From Salinimicrobium sediminis (lineage in GTDB: Bacteria; Bacteroidota; Bacteroidia; Flavobacteriales; Flavobacteriaceae): 64,000 nucleotides of DNA. How positions within the stretch are numbered: position 1 is the stretch's first letter; each line of letters begins with the position of its first letter. The stretch lies in contig NZ_OCMF01000003.1 of assembly GCF_900215295.1 (NCBI RefSeq), forward strand, positions 248,001-312,000, in the 5' to 3' direction. A model generated the notes under the pieces. It made no database searches. It saw nothing but the letters and a program-made list of their open reading frames with translations, and was not told where the DNA came from. Made by a program: the position numbers and the translations under genes. Shown here one piece after another: positions 35,146 to 45,630 of this stretch.

Positions 35146-36963
35146 TTAGAGACCTGGGATCGTGCCGGTGCCCTGGCTCTTTTGTTCGGCAGAACCTTCA
35201 GGCGGGTAGGGAATCTTGTCTTCGATCTCTTTGATGTGCTCAGGGTCAAATCTTGGGATCTGGAGTTCTCCCTTTTCTTTCCATTGTCGAACTTTTTCTT
35301 CAGCAGATTTGGTTTTTTCCTGAGAAAGCCCGGAATCTTTTCCGAAGTAAATGGTCTGAGACGGGAATGCGAAACCTGAACCACTCTCACCAACGGTATC
35401 CATGATGCGAAGCAACAGATCTTCCTTTACCTCCAAAAAGTCATCAAAAGTCGCAACTTTGATATAGGTGAAGATTTCCAGGGAAAGGGAATCCGCACCC
35501 AGATTGGTGAAGCGCACTCTTGCAGTATCTGAAGTCACCATGGGATGAGCATACAATATAGCCCGAAGTTCAACAAGAAGATATCTAATTTGATCCGGGG
35601 TGGTTTCGTATCGCAAGCCAATAGTGGGATTGAATAGAAATTTGTCACGGTGAGCATAGTTTTCGATCTCGCTGGAAGAAAAGGCTCCGTTGGGAATAGT
35701 TACGAGCGTTCTGTTGAGCGTTCTGATTCGGGTAGAGCGCATTCCTATTTTTTCGATCGTGCCCGTCGTGTTCCCCACTTTACAGAAATCTCCTACCCGA
35801 ATGGGTTGATCTGTTATTAATGTGACGCTGCCAACGAAATTCTCAATGGTTTTTTGTGCACCAAGTGCCAATGCGAGACCACCTATTCCCAGGGCGGCTA
35901 AACCTGTAGTTACGTCCACCCCAAAGGCTCCAAGTATAGCAATGACTCCAAAGACTATTATGGCGATCTTGGCCGCCCGTTTTAAAAAAAGAACTACAGA
36001 AACACCTGATATATTTCCCCGGGAACTCATTCGCCGCTGCGTAAAAGCCCCAATAAACTCTGAAAGTTTCCAAAGTAGAATGAGGAAGGCCACCAGGCCA
36101 ACCATGATAGATATTCCACTTATTCGTTGTCTTAAAATGATTGATAAACCCAACTCCCTTGTAGCTACAACAAAAAGTCCCACTGCGAGGTATAATTTCA
36201 GGGGTAGAGCAAAGGCTATCAAAATGCCCTGGGTAGGTTCTGTTCTTGCCCTTTTCCATACCAAAGGGATGAGGTATAACAAAAGTGTAATGGTGAACCA
36301 GGCGAGGGTATATGCCAGTACTGCCAAAATGATCATCACCAGCCATTGACCTATTGGTACACCTCCCCATTCATTGGTTTCCAAATAGTCCGGAAGAAAT
36401 TTGTTAATAAGCAGTCCGCCTTCATCCAGGTCAGAAAACTCCCGGATATATTCCATGGTTTGTTCGGAAATCAACCATAACGGCCCTCCATCAGGGCCTT
36501 CAATTTTTTCCAATAAGACATCAAAGGATTCTCCCGAAATATTTATGACCCCAACCTTATCGAGATAATTGGGGAGATTATCATCTGTTCTTCCCGAAGG
36601 TTCACTGCTTAACCAGGAATAGGGCATCATTCGGCCATATTGGTTAAGCATGATCTCCAGTTTTTTTGCCATTTCTGTATGTGCTGCAGTAGCGGAATCC
36701 GGTTCTCCATCTTTAAAATAGGCACCTGCGATTTCATAATTCTTTTCTGCAACTGCCGAGATAAATCCGGCCATACTGGAACGGGGAGTGCGTCGGTCCA
36801 AAGGATCATCGGGAAACTGCTGCTCTTCTGAATTCTGTTCTCCTTCAGAAGATGGGGCGCCCAATAGCTGTGCCTGTACATCGGGAACGGGCAACAGGAG
36901 GAGCATGATGAGGCTTAATCGGAATATATTGTTACTGAGGATCTTCTCAAAAGTCTTGATCAT
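35146..36963 (-). CDS. MscS-family mechanosensitive channel, large form
   Basis: The 605-residue protein has a signal peptide (ends VQAQ), a periplasmic domain of about 160 residues and at least four to five membrane helices. The MscS core follows: GIGGLALALGAQKTIENFVGSVTLITDQPIRVGDFCKVG is the pore helix and start of the beta domain. It releases solutes on osmotic downshock. The C-terminal tail is Pro/Glu-rich. It is downstream of the RND operon but 176 bases away, so probably independent. Confidence 0.92.
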   Translation of the reverse strand: MIKTFEKILSNNIFRLSLIMLLLLPVPDVQAQLLGAPSSEGEQNSEEQQFPDDPLDRRTPRSSMAGFISAVAEKNYEIAGAYFKDGEPDSATAAHTEMAKKLEIMLNQYGRMMPYSWLSSEPSGRTDDNLPNYLDKVGVINISGESFDVLLEKIEGPDGGPLWLISEQTMEYIREFSDLDEGGLLINKFLPDYLETNEWGGVPIGQWLVMIILAVLAYTLAWFTITLLLYLIPLVWKRARTEPTQGILIAFALPLKLYLAVGLFVVATRELGLSIILRQRISGISIMVGLVAFLILLWKLSEFIGAFTQRRMSSRGNISGVSVVLFLKRAAKIAIIVFGVIAILGAFGVDVTTGLAALGIGGLALALGAQKTIENFVGSVTLITDQPIRVGDFCKVGNTTGTIEKIGMRSTRIRTLNRTLVTIPNGAFSSSEIENYAHRDKFLFNPTIGLRYETTPDQIRYLLVELRAILYAHPMVTSDTARVRFTNLGADSLSLEIFTYIKVATFDDFLEVKEDLLLRIMDTVGESGSGFAFPSQTIYFGKDSGLSQEKTKSAEEKVRQWKEKGELQIPRFDPEHIKEIEDKIPYPPEGSAEQKSQGTGTIPGL

Positions 36964-37139
36964 AGGGGTATATTTTCAGCGAATCGAGAAATGAGGAACA
37001 GGGGTTCCAGAATTGATATTTTTAAGGTTTCCTTCGGAAGCCTTATGGCCGATTTAAAGATAAGAAAAATTGCAAAAGCTTTCCGGTAACTTAGAAAAGC
37101 TTTAAAATACTTCCGAAGCTATACAAAGAATACAGCTTT

Positions 37140-40100
37140 TTATGAAGCGGTTTTTCTTCCATTTATTAATTTTTCAAGATCTTCCAGGATGAGGTAGAGG
37201 CAGGGAACAATTACCAGGATAATGGAAGTGGCAAAAATGATCCCAAATCCAAGAGAAATGGCCATGGGAATTAAATGTTGTGCCTGGCTGGAGGTTTCCA
37301 GAATGATGGGAGTTAGTCCCCCAAAAGTGGTAAGAGTAGTAAGCATTATGGGTCTGAATCTTCGCAGGCCTGCTTCATGAATGGCATCATAAACAGAGAG
37401 ATCTTTTCTCTTTTTGTTAGCATAGTCGATCATAATGAGAGAATCATTCACCACCACCCCCGAAAGAGCAATAACTCCCATTAAACTAACCAGGGAGAGG
37501 TCGTAACCCAATAAAATATGACCAATAACTGCACCCACAATTCCAAAAGGAATGGCAGAAAGGACGATCAAAGGTTGGGTGTAGCTTCCAAAAGCCAAAG
37601 CGAGTAGCGCATAAATGAGCAGCATGGCAATGGCAAAACCACTCCACAGAGACTCGGTAGATTCGCGCATATCTGCCTGGCTTCCTTCAAAGCTCCAGGT
37701 GAGTCCGGGAAAATCGGCTCTTAATTGAGGGAGTACTTCTGCATTAATAGAACCCAAAACCCTGCTAACAGCGTTCGAAGGTTCCACATCCATTCCAACT
37801 GTCACTACCCGCCTTCCATCCCGGCGGTTAATGCTGGTAAAGGCCTCCTGTTGTTCAATTTGTACCACGTCCAGCAAAGGCACTTCAATACCTTCTTCGG
37901 TTAACAGCACGAAGTCCTCCAGGTTCTGGATATCTCTTCTTTCTTCCAAAGGCAATTTCACCCGCACTTCGATCTCATTGGTTCCCCGCAGCTGTCGCAT
38001 GGCAAGGGCTCCAAAAAAGGCATCCCGCACCTGCCTTCCCACTTCGTTGGAGGTAAGACCGAGATTTCGACCTTCGGGCAGGAGCTTAAAATCGTATTGC
38101 AGCTTTCCTTTGTTGTAGTTGTCACTAATGTCACGTGTATTATCAAAGGCTCCCATTCGTTCCACAAAAGCTGCACTCGCTTTTTCAAGGACATCAATAT
38201 TGGTGTGGCTAAGGTCGACACTAATGGCCTGTTGTGCCCCTCCGGGACCTCTTTCTGCTTCAAAAGTGATCTGATCCACTCCCTCAATTTCTCCAATATT
38301 ATCCCTCCAAAGTGCAATGAGTTCTCCGGCGGTCATATCCCGTTCATCTGGTGGTAGCATCACAATCTCCACGTCAATAAAATTCTGCCCCCGTACATTG
38401 GTCTTAATACCCTCTGCCACTTCATAGAGGTCATGATCCTCAAACATTCTACGAGTGGATTCGGTGATCTCTTCGGCAACTTTTGCAGCTTGTAAGGGAG
38501 TGGTTCCCACAGGCAGTCGCACTCCTGCCTCGATCTCATCGGCAGCGACTTCAGGCATCATGATCATACCCATGTGGTCGCTGTAGCCGTAACCCCCCAC
38601 GATCAATAGTAAGGCTATGGCAGCACTTAAAGTGATGTACCTGAACTTTAAACACAGATCCAGGAAAGGCCGGTAGTATTTTTCAATGACCTTATTGAAT
38701 TTTTCCGCAAAAGCTTCCTGCCAGTGCTCCAGTTTTTTGAACCAGCCTTTTTTCTTCTTTTCAGAAATATTTGCCAGGTGAGATGGCAAAATAAAGAGTG
38801 CCTCCAGGAGAGAAACCGAAAGAATTAAAATCACCACCACCGGAAGCGGCCACCAGAATTTCCCGTTTTCACCCGGCATGAAAAGAAGGGGGACGAAGGC
38901 GATAATGGTGGTAAGTATGCTAAAGATCACCGGTTTAGAAACATCTTTTGTTCCTTTAATTGCAGCATCTATTGTACTAAATCCTTTTTGACGGTATTCA
39001 TGAATGTTTTCGCCCACAACAATGGCATCATCCACGACGATTCCCAGAACTACGAGAAACCCAAACATGGAGATCATGTTGATACTAACGCCCATCAATG
39101 GCAAAAATATGATCCCGCCAATAAATGAGATTGTCATCCCCATCATTACCCAAAAAGCGAGTTTGTATTCCAGGAACAGGGTGAGGATGATCAACACAAT
39201 GACAATGGCTAAAAACCCATTTTCGGTGAGCAGGGAAAGGCGTTCGCGATAATCTTCGGCGCGATTGCTGTCTATACGGTAGCTTACTCCCGGAGGTAGC
39301 TGATAATCTTCGAGCATTTCCAGCACGATCTCCTCAATTTCCAGAGGAGACTGATCTCCCACCCGAAAGATCTCAAGACCTATGGAAGTCTGCTGATTGA
39401 ACTGTCCGTAAAAACCCACTTCCTCAAAACCATCTGTGATCGTGGCAATGTCGGCTAAGGTTACCTGGGCTCCCGAGGGGGAGGAGATAATGGTGATCTT
39501 ACCAAATTCTTCTGCCCATTGCTTTCTTTCCTGCATGCGCAACAGGATCTCTCCGGACTGTGTTTCTACTGCCCCTGCGGGAACGTCTTCGCTTGACGAT
39601 GCAATGATATCTGCCACTTCGCCCAGGGTGAGATTATACTGCCGCAGGTTATGACGTGAAATTTCCACATGTGTAATGTAATCGGGCACATAACCCAATT
39701 CCACCTGGGTGATCTGCGGATTGCTTAACATTTGGTTCCGCAGGCGCTCAGCGAGGATCCTTAAAGTCCAGAAATCCACATTCCCGTAAAGAGCAACTTC
39801 CATTACATCCCTTTGCCGAGATTGAAGATTAACACGCGGTTGCTCAATATCATCGGGGAAAGTACGTATGCGGTTCACCGCCTGATCAATATCCTGAAAA
39901 ACCTTCATCCTGTCTGCCCCACCAATGAGTTCGATGAGCACTTCCCCGGAACCTTCCCTGGCGGTGGAAACGATTTCCTTTATCCCCTGTATTCCGCGAA
40001 TGGCCTCTTCCACGGGGAGCAGGATTCCCTGTTCCACTTCTTCGGGAGCTGCTCCGGGATATTCGACATTGACTTCTACATAATCGAGCTGAAATTCAGG

Positions 40101-40244
40101 AAATACTTCTTTCTGAATCTGGAACATGGTCCAGATCCCGCCGGCCACAAGAATGATCATGAGAAGGTTTGCGGCAATAGAATTCCGCGCCATATACGCA
40201 ATGGCACCTTCTTTCCTTACTTTTTCACCTTCTTTTTCCTTCAT
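37140..40244 (-). CDS. RND-family efflux pump, inner-membrane permease
   Basis: Proton-driven exporter of 1034 residues, with 12 membrane helices and two large periplasmic loops. The proton-relay Asp pair is in [21 protein letters not shown]. The N-terminal block [31 protein letters not shown] is typical of the AcrB/MMPL-like HAE groups rather than the metal-exporting CusA type. Substrate unknown. It lies three bases after the adaptor gene in a three-gene operon. Confidence 0.95.
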   Translation of the reverse strand: MKEKEGEKVRKEGAIAYMARNSIAANLLMIILVAGGIWTMFQIQKEVFPEFQLDYVEVNVEYPGAAPEEVEQGILLPVEEAIRGIQGIKEIVSTAREGSGEVLIELIGGADRMKVFQDIDQAVNRIRTFPDDIEQPRVNLQSRQRDVMEVALYGNVDFWTLRILAERLRNQMLSNPQITQVELGYVPDYITHVEISRHNLRQYNLTLGEVADIIASSSEDVPAGAVETQSGEILLRMQERKQWAEEFGKITIISSPSGAQVTLADIATITDGFEEVGFYGQFNQQTSIGLEIFRVGDQSPLEIEEIVLEMLEDYQLPPGVSYRIDSNRAEDYRERLSLLTENGFLAIVIVLIILTLFLEYKLAFWVMMGMTISFIGGIIFLPLMGVSINMISMFGFLVVLGIVVDDAIVVGENIHEYRQKGFSTIDAAIKGTKDVSKPVIFSILTTIIAFVPLLFMPGENGKFWWPLPVVVILILSVSLLEALFILPSHLANISEKKKKGWFKKLEHWQEAFAEKFNKVIEKYYRPFLDLCLKFRYITLSAAIALLLIVGGYGYSDHMGMIMMPEVAADEIEAGVRLPVGTTPLQAAKVAEEITESTRRMFEDHDLYEVAEGIKTNVRGQNFIDVEIVMLPPDERDMTAGELIALWRDNIGEIEGVDQITFEAERGPGGAQQAISVDLSHTNIDVLEKASAAFVERMGAFDNTRDISDNYNKGKLQYDFKLLPEGRNLGLTSNEVGRQVRDAFFGALAMRQLRGTNEIEVRVKLPLEERRDIQNLEDFVLLTEEGIEVPLLDVVQIEQQEAFTSINRRDGRRVVTVGMDVEPSNAVSRVLGSINAEVLPQLRADFPGLTWSFEGSQADMRESTESLWSGFAIAMLLIYALLALAFGSYTQPLIVLSAIPFGIVGAVIGHILLGYDLSLVSLMGVIALSGVVVNDSLIMIDYANKKRKDLSVYDAIHEAGLRRFRPIMLTTLTTFGGLTPIILETSSQAQHLIPMAISLGFGIIFATSIILVIVPCLYLILEDLEKLINGRKTAS

Positions 40245-40247
40245 AAA

Positions 40248-41462
40248 TTAATCTTCGGTATCAGTCTTCACCGAGTCTGTGGCCTGTGCGGGTTTTTCGC
40301 CTTTGGTCCTTAACCCGAGACCTTCGGCTACAGCGCTTAAATTGGTAGTTACCACCTGCTCACTTTCTTCCAATCCTTTGGTGATGTAGGCATATTTTGC
40401 ATCAGTAAGCAGGATCTCCACATCTCTAATAGTGAGTTTCCCATTATCATTCACCCACACCGTTTGATTTGTTCGTACAAAATCGCGGTTAAGACGAATA
40501 ACATTTTCAATAGGTTCGGCTTGAATTCGGGCTTCGACAAAAGCTCCGATCATAAGTTCGGGTTTCCCTTCATTTATAGGAGTACGAGCGAGAGGATCGG
40601 GCACTTCAACTAGTACTCTTGCGAGCCGGGTTTGTCCATCGAGAGCCCCTACCTGTTTTGCCAGATAGCCTCTTCGGAAGCTGTCTTCCGGCCAGGCACT
40701 GGTATTAATGATCTCAACCGGGGATCCTTTTTCTTCTTCAGAAGCAGGAAAACTGAGCCATCTCAACTGACCAACCGGTACAGTGAGGCTCACCCAGTAA
40801 AATTCTGTTCCCACAAGGCGGCCAAGATCATCTCCCGGAGCTACCTGTGAGCCGGCGGTTACATTTTGAGATAAGATATGCGCATCAAAAGGAGCGCGAA
40901 CAGTGGTCCTTGCAAGATCGAGTTCTGCCTGTGATACGGCAGCCTGTGCTGCCTTGAAATTTGCCCGTACCGCATTGAGCTGAGGTTGCCGCAGTACCAG
41001 AGATCTTTGTTCTGCCGAAAGCGTATCTCCTCCCACCAATGCGAGATCTTGTTCTGCTACCTGCTGCCTTCCCATTTCCACATCAAGGTTTGTCTGTGCC
41101 TGTAAAAGATCGCTCCTCCTTAACTCCAGAACATTCCGGTAATCTGAAGGGTCGATCTGCAACAAAACAGTTCCCTTTTGAACAAAGCCTCCCGGAACAA
41201 AAGCAGGGGAGCGGCGTAACACCTGCCCTCCCACGAGAGGGCTAAGCATAATATCCTCTACCGGTTCTACATTCCCATTAACGACTATTTTAGGGCTAAA
41301 GGTTCCTATTTCGGCAGGCACTGTCTCCACCAGCATGGCAGTTTTTTTGGTTGCCCCTTCAGAACTCGCTGTTGGTTCGGTCATGAAGATGAAAAGGGTC
41401 ACCACCGCAGCGGCTACCAGGATCCCCAGACTTATCAGCAATGTTTTTTTTCTGCTCATCAA
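40248..41462 (-). CDS. RND efflux periplasmic adaptor (MFP)
   Basis: Membrane-fusion protein of 404 residues linking pump and outer-membrane channel. It has an N-terminal anchor helix (about 8-27), a split lipoyl domain (LSPLVGGQVLRRSPAFVPGG and TTVRAPFDAHILSQNVTAGS) around a coiled coil (about 115-185), and a beta-barrel domain after it. The start overlaps the outer-membrane factor stop by four bases, so translation is probably coupled. Confidence 0.94.
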   Translation of the reverse strand: MMSRKKTLLISLGILVAAAVVTLFIFMTEPTASSEGATKKTAMLVETVPAEIGTFSPKIVVNGNVEPVEDIMLSPLVGGQVLRRSPAFVPGGFVQKGTVLLQIDPSDYRNVLELRRSDLLQAQTNLDVEMGRQQVAEQDLALVGGDTLSAEQRSLVLRQPQLNAVRANFKAAQAAVSQAELDLARTTVRAPFDAHILSQNVTAGSQVAPGDDLGRLVGTEFYWVSLTVPVGQLRWLSFPASEEEKGSPVEIINTSAWPEDSFRRGYLAKQVGALDGQTRLARVLVEVPDPLARTPINEGKPELMIGAFVEARIQAEPIENVIRLNRDFVRTNQTVWVNDNGKLTIRDVEILLTDAKYAYITKGLEESEQVVTTNLSAVAEGLGLRTKGEKPAQATDSVKTDTED

Positions 41463-42886
41463 CTACCTGTATTAATGTTTTCCATAGGTTCTGTTTCAAA
41501 TCCTCCGGCCAGGGCCCGGTATAATGCTATGCGGTATTCAAGTCGTTCCTGTTGCGCCTGAATCATTTCCCTTTGCAGTTGTTGTTCCTGGTCAAGAGAA
41601 AGGAGTACCTCCAGATATTCGGTCATGCCATTCAGAAACTCATTTCTTAACTGCCTGTTGGTTTTTGCAGAAAGGTCCAGCCTTCTTTCAAGGAGCTGTA
41701 TCCTTTCGTTCTGCTTTTGTTCTCGTATGAGCGCATTTTCTACTTCTTCAAAAGCGATCAACACATCCTGACCGTATTGGTAGAGGGTGCTGTTCTTTAA
41801 AGCTTCAGTACGATTTACTTCAGCATTTAATCTGCCCCCATAGAACAAGGGCGCAACCAGGTTACCCGCCAAAGTATAAGCCCAGTCCTGAAAAAGATCA
41901 TTGAAGTTGCCCCCCTGTGCCTGTCCAACCGCGTTTAAACTTATACGCGGATATTTACTCCGAATGGCCTGGGCCATTTCCCTGTCTGCAGCCAAAACCA
42001 GATTGTAAGATTGTCGAAGATCGGGACGCCTGCGAACAAGCTCCAGTGGTAATCCCGAGGCGGGGAGAGGAGGTAACTCCGGTAGTGCAGCAGTGGTAAG
42101 AACATCAACATTTTGTGGTGGTCGGCCTAATAATACCGCTAATTGATTCTTTAATACGGCGATCCTGGTTTCATAAAAGATCCTTTCATCCCGCGTACCT
42201 TCAAGTAATTGTTCCTGCCGCAAAATATCTACTGCCCTAATTTGTCCTCCTGTAAATCTTGCTCTTATGAGTCGCATGATATCTTCATTGGTCCGGATCT
42301 GTTCATCTGCCAGTTCTAATTGCTTTCTGGCGGAAAGCAATCGGTACCAGGTGATACTTATTTCTGCGGAAATCGACATTGCAGCTGCCTGATAGTCAAA
42401 AAGGGTAGCCTGCGCCCGAAATTCTTCGGCCTGAACCGCTGCCCGGATTCTGCCCCAAAGATCTAATTCATAAGATGCAGATAAGCCCACTTGCAGATCT
42501 TCATTCCGAGAGAATTCATCCCGTGGGCGGGTAACAGCGGTACCGGCTGTGGCGTCTACCTGGGGCCAAAAGAAAGAAGATTCCCTATCGACCACGGCAA
42601 GAGCAGCCTGAAATTGTTCCCAGTTACCTGCTAATTCGAGGTTTTGTTCCAGACCTTGTTCAATAAGAGAGTCCAAAACAGGATCTTCGAAATTTTCCCA
42701 CCATTTATCTGAAAGTGCGGCAGTTCCTGAAAAGCTGAAAGCTTCAGGTTGTGGAATAGGTGCATCTGCAGGGGAGAGTCGGGGAGAGCAGGAAAACAGT
42801 AACCCTATGATTATAACAGTTGTCGCCAGGCCACAAAATGGCTGCCGGAAAAAGGCATAGAAGTATATGGTTAAAATTTTCTTCAG
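41459..42886 (-). CDS. NodT-family outer-membrane factor lipoprotein; no ATG start
   Basis: TolC-like channel subunit of the RND operon. The mature part has the two OEP repeats with RRPDLRQSYNLVLAADREMAQA. Reading the frame upstream gives a convincing SpII signal: KKILTIYFYAF, then TTVIIIGLLFSC with lipobox LFSC. No ATG, GTG or TTG lies in frame before it. The best start is CTG at 42886 (then KKILT), which gives 475 residues, normal for the family. The first TTG (42676) would delete the signal peptide. A non-standard start or a mutated start codon are both possible. Confidence 0.82.
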   Translation of the reverse strand: MKKILTIYFYAFFRQPFCGLATTVIIIGLLFSCSPRLSPADAPIPQPEAFSFSGTAALSDKWWENFEDPVLDSLIEQGLEQNLELAGNWEQFQAALAVVDRESSFFWPQVDATAGTAVTRPRDEFSRNEDLQVGLSASYELDLWGRIRAAVQAEEFRAQATLFDYQAAAMSISAEISITWYRLLSARKQLELADEQIRTNEDIMRLIRARFTGGQIRAVDILRQEQLLEGTRDERIFYETRIAVLKNQLAVLLGRPPQNVDVLTTAALPELPPLPASGLPLELVRRRPDLRQSYNLVLAADREMAQAIRSKYPRISLNAVGQAQGGNFNDLFQDWAYTLAGNLVAPLFYGGRLNAEVNRTEALKNSTLYQYGQDVLIAFEEVENALIREQKQNERIQLLERRLDLSAKTNRQLRNEFLNGMTEYLEVLLSLDQEQQLQREMIQAQQERLEYRIALYRALAGGFETEPMENINTGS

Positions 42887-42950
42887 AAGTTTTGATTTTA
42901 ATTTTCCGGCTGAAATTTCCGTTGATCCATAGCTAATTAACGGATTTCTC

Positions 42951-42980
42951 TAAAGTTACAGATTTTTTGGAACTGGGCAA
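42951..42980 (-). promoter_or_regulatory. Candidate promoter of the RND operon
   Basis: On the minus strand TTG (42980-42978) is followed after 19 bases by TAACTTTA (42958-42951), one mismatch from TAnnTTTG. It lies about 65 bases before the proposed CTG start, in the gap of about 300 bases shared with the divergent patatin gene. Confidence 0.4.
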
Positions 42981-43183
42981 CGCCGGAAGAAAGGCCGTTA
43001 AAAAGCACATTTTTGAAGATGCTTTAAGAAGATGTTTTACGCCACGAATTCTTCCTCGTAGCATAGAAGGAACCTCTGGATTAATTTAAGAAATAGAGGG
43101 CAGCAAAAACCATATTTTAGGAGAACCTGCCTTCTAAAATCTTATCTTGCACCCCAAATTTCAGAAATAACAAAATCAACACA

Positions 43184-44011
43184 ATTATCGGAAAATTCAA
43201 TTTTTCAGAAATCTTTCCCTTCAGAAGAAAATTCGAACACCGCGTAGGGATTACGTTGAGTGGCGGTAGCGCCCGGGGATATGCGCATATTGGCGTTCTT
43301 AAAGCCCTGCATGAACATGGGATCGAACCTTCAATAATTTCAGGCACAAGTATGGGGGCAGTGGTGGGCGTACTTTATGCTGCAGGATATTCTCCCGGCG
43401 GCATCCAAAAGATCCTGGTGGAAGAAACTTTTTCAAGAATGACCGGCTTTTCCTGGAGAAGGACCGGACTGTATAAACTTGAGAAAATGAAACTGGCCCT
43501 GGAAAAATACATTACTAAAGATGATTTTTCTGCACTTAAAAAGCCTTTTTATCTGGGGCTTTCCAATCTTAACGATGCCTGCAAAGAGGTGAAACATGAA
43601 GGCCCACTTTTTGATTTTCTGATTGCCAGCTGTTCTGTCCCCGGAATATTTGCACCCATTGTTCTGGAGGAGGTAAATTATGTTGATGGGGGGCTAATGT
43701 GTAATCTTCCGGCTTCGGCAATTCGGGAAAAGTGCAGGTATCTTATAGGCTCCCACGTTAATTACCCGGGTAAGAAAGATCTGTTTACAGGACCCAAAAG
43801 TATTCTGGAACGTTCTATCAACCTTGGCATTACGCAAAATGCCCGTCCGGAAATGCAACTCTGCGACTTTCTTATAGACCCGCCGGAAATGCAGAAATAT
43901 ACGTTGTTTGATTTCAGTAAAATAGAAGAGATCATCAAAGCAGGGTATGATCATACCAAACGAATGATCGAAAAAGGGGAACTGCCCGTTGAAAAATTGT
44001 CAAAAAAATAG
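43184..44011 (+). CDS. Patatin-like phospholipase; no ATG start
   Basis: Ser-Asp dyad lipid acyl hydrolase. The oxyanion loop is LSGGSARGYAH (a GGSxRG variant), the nucleophile Ser lies in GTSMGAVVG and the Asp in VDGGL. The only standard start codon, TTG at 43256, would remove the first beta strand (VGITLSGG), so translation should begin earlier. The frame is open back to 43121 but holds no ATG or GTG; ATT at 43184 or the adjacent ATC are possible. The substrate is unknown. Confidence 0.8.
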   Translation: MIGKFNFSEIFPFRRKFEHRVGITLSGGSARGYAHIGVLKALHEHGIEPSIISGTSMGAVVGVLYAAGYSPGGIQKILVEETFSRMTGFSWRRTGLYKLEKMKLALEKYITKDDFSALKKPFYLGLSNLNDACKEVKHEGPLFDFLIASCSVPGIFAPIVLEEVNYVDGGLMCNLPASAIREKCRYLIGSHVNYPGKKDLFTGPKSILERSINLGITQNARPEMQLCDFLIDPPEMQKYTLFDFSKIEEIIKAGYDHTKRMIEKGELPVEKLSKK

Positions 44012-44066
44012 CTCCTGCTCAAAAGACAAGGGAATTTGACTTAATTTCAGGCCCTTATTTCTAGAG

Positions 44067-45317
44067 ATGTTACAGCAGGTTTTTCGGGCTTATATTGGAT
44101 CCTTTCGTGACCTGAGACGGGAGGTGTGGCTTTTGGCCTTTATCACTTTTGTGAACCGTGCGGGCACAATGGTGATTCCTTTTCTTTCCCTTTACCTGAC
44201 CAAAAACCGCGGCTTTTCTCTTGAGGAAGTAGGGTGGATCCTTACCTTTTTTGGATTGGGTTCGGTTGCCGGGTCATGGCTTGGAGGGAAACTTGTGGAC
44301 AGAATTGGGCACTACAGGACAATGGCTCTAAGTCTTCTCATTTCTGGGTTGTTCTTTATATTTTTACAATTTCCGACCTCTTTTTGGGGAATATGCACGG
44401 GTATTTTTTTTGTAATGCTGGTTGCAGATGCCTTTAGGCCTGCGGTTTTTGTTGCGATCAACGCCTATAGCAAACCTGAAAACAGGACCAGATCTGTCAC
44501 TCTGATTCGTCTTGCTATTAATCTTGGGTTTTCGGCAGGTCCGGCGGTTGGTGGATTGATCATTGCAGGTGCCGGTTACAGCGGACTCTTCTGGGTAGAT
44601 GGGATCACCTGTATCCTTGCAGGGTTTCTTCTGCTAAAACTTCTCCATCCCAAGAGAGCATTTGAAAATCCCAAAGAGATCCTTCTCCTTCCAAAATCTA
44701 TGATCAAAGACAAACCCTACCTGGTCTTTATAGGGGCTATGATCCTGTTTGGGTTTGTATTTCTTCAATATTTTTCTACAATGCCGCTATATTATGCAAG
44801 TGTGCACTTCCTGAGTGAATTCAATATCGGGGTTCTACTGGGACTAAATGGATTCCTGATTTTCCTTTTCGAAATGCCGCTCATTAAATATCTGGAGTCA
44901 AAAGCCCGCTCCCCACTTTTCCATATTATAACCGGGACAATACTTGTAGGGTTAAGCTTTCTTTTGATCAATCTTACGGGATGGGTGGGAATCCTGTTAG
45001 TAGCCATGATTTTTTTAACCTTAGGGGAAATGATAGCCTTCCCATTTTCAAATAGTTTTGCTCTTAAAAGAGCTGAAGGTGGAAAACAAGGTTCCTATAT
45101 GGCATTGTATAGCATAGCATTTTCCACAGGACATATTTTTGGGCATAACTCAGGGATGCAATTGATCGACAAATTTGGTTATGCAGTTACATGGAATATT
45201 ATGATCTTTCTTTCGGTAGTATCCTGTGCTCTGGTTTTTTATTCCTGGTTCCTTGTTAAGAAGGAAAGGGAGGAAGCCGCTGTGGATTTTAAGAGGAGTA
45301 AGGCCTCTTCAAAATAA
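44067..45317 (+). CDS. MFS transporter (drug-efflux-like)
   Basis: A 416-residue protein with about 12 membrane helices. The motif between helices 2 and 3 is GGKLVDRIGHYR, as in the DHA1 drug-efflux group, and the central cytoplasmic loop follows helix 6 (LHPKRAFENPKEI). Resembles MdtH-type exporters. It starts 55 bases after the patatin gene in the same direction and may be co-transcribed. Substrate unknown. Confidence 0.92.
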   Translation: MLQQVFRAYIGSFRDLRREVWLLAFITFVNRAGTMVIPFLSLYLTKNRGFSLEEVGWILTFFGLGSVAGSWLGGKLVDRIGHYRTMALSLLISGLFFIFLQFPTSFWGICTGIFFVMLVADAFRPAVFVAINAYSKPENRTRSVTLIRLAINLGFSAGPAVGGLIIAGAGYSGLFWVDGITCILAGFLLLKLLHPKRAFENPKEILLLPKSMIKDKPYLVFIGAMILFGFVFLQYFSTMPLYYASVHFLSEFNIGVLLGLNGFLIFLFEMPLIKYLESKARSPLFHIITGTILVGLSFLLINLTGWVGILLVAMIFLTLGEMIAFPFSNSFALKRAEGGKQGSYMALYSIAFSTGHIFGHNSGMQLIDKFGYAVTWNIMIFLSVVSCALVFYSWFLVKKEREEAAVDFKRSKASSK

Positions 45318-45630
45318 ATGGCCATAAAAATTTAATTACCCCCCTATTTCATAATACCGCTCCTAAACCTGTTGTGAAATAAGGAGCCTGAAAATTTGGG
45401 AGCGTGTTCAAATGATCTCTTAGCAGTTGTTAATAGAGATTCCCCGTATTTTAAAGTTCCGGAGTGAATTAATTAAGTTCTTTAGGAAGAAGGAGGTCTC
45501 CAATTGATTTCTGCCATAATATTCATTTTATTTTTGTAACTTTCTTAGGTTCAGCTTTGTGAGATTGTAATTTCCGCTGTGTGGAACTCATTCCCCCGTA
45601 GTATTTTTCAGGATTTTAAAGAGGGGGAAT
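45318..45630. other. Gene-free gap with interleaved inverted repeats and a promoter
   Basis: Two inverted repeats interleave: TATTTCA (45345) with TGAAATA (45375), and GCTCCT (45359) with AGGAGC (45382). They can form alternative or pseudoknotted structures just after the MFS gene. The right half carries the promoter of the next gene. No coding signal seen. Confidence 0.45.
45504..45536 (+). promoter_or_regulatory. Promoter of the lipoprotein pair (TTG, -7 TATTTTTG)
   Basis: TTG (45504-45506) is followed after 22 bases by TATTTTTG (45529-45536), an exact -7 match. It would leave a 5' untranslated region of about 90 bases. Confidence 0.5.

Noticed and set aside
35822-36370. Open frames of about 175 codons on both strands inside the MscS gene
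   Set aside because: They are in other frames of a clearly conserved pore domain; compositions (His/Trp/Cys-rich or Pro/Thr/Lys-rich) look non-coding.
39813-40313. Rightward 166-codon frame across the RND pump and adaptor genes
   Set aside because: Antisense to two genes with clear RND and MFP motifs.
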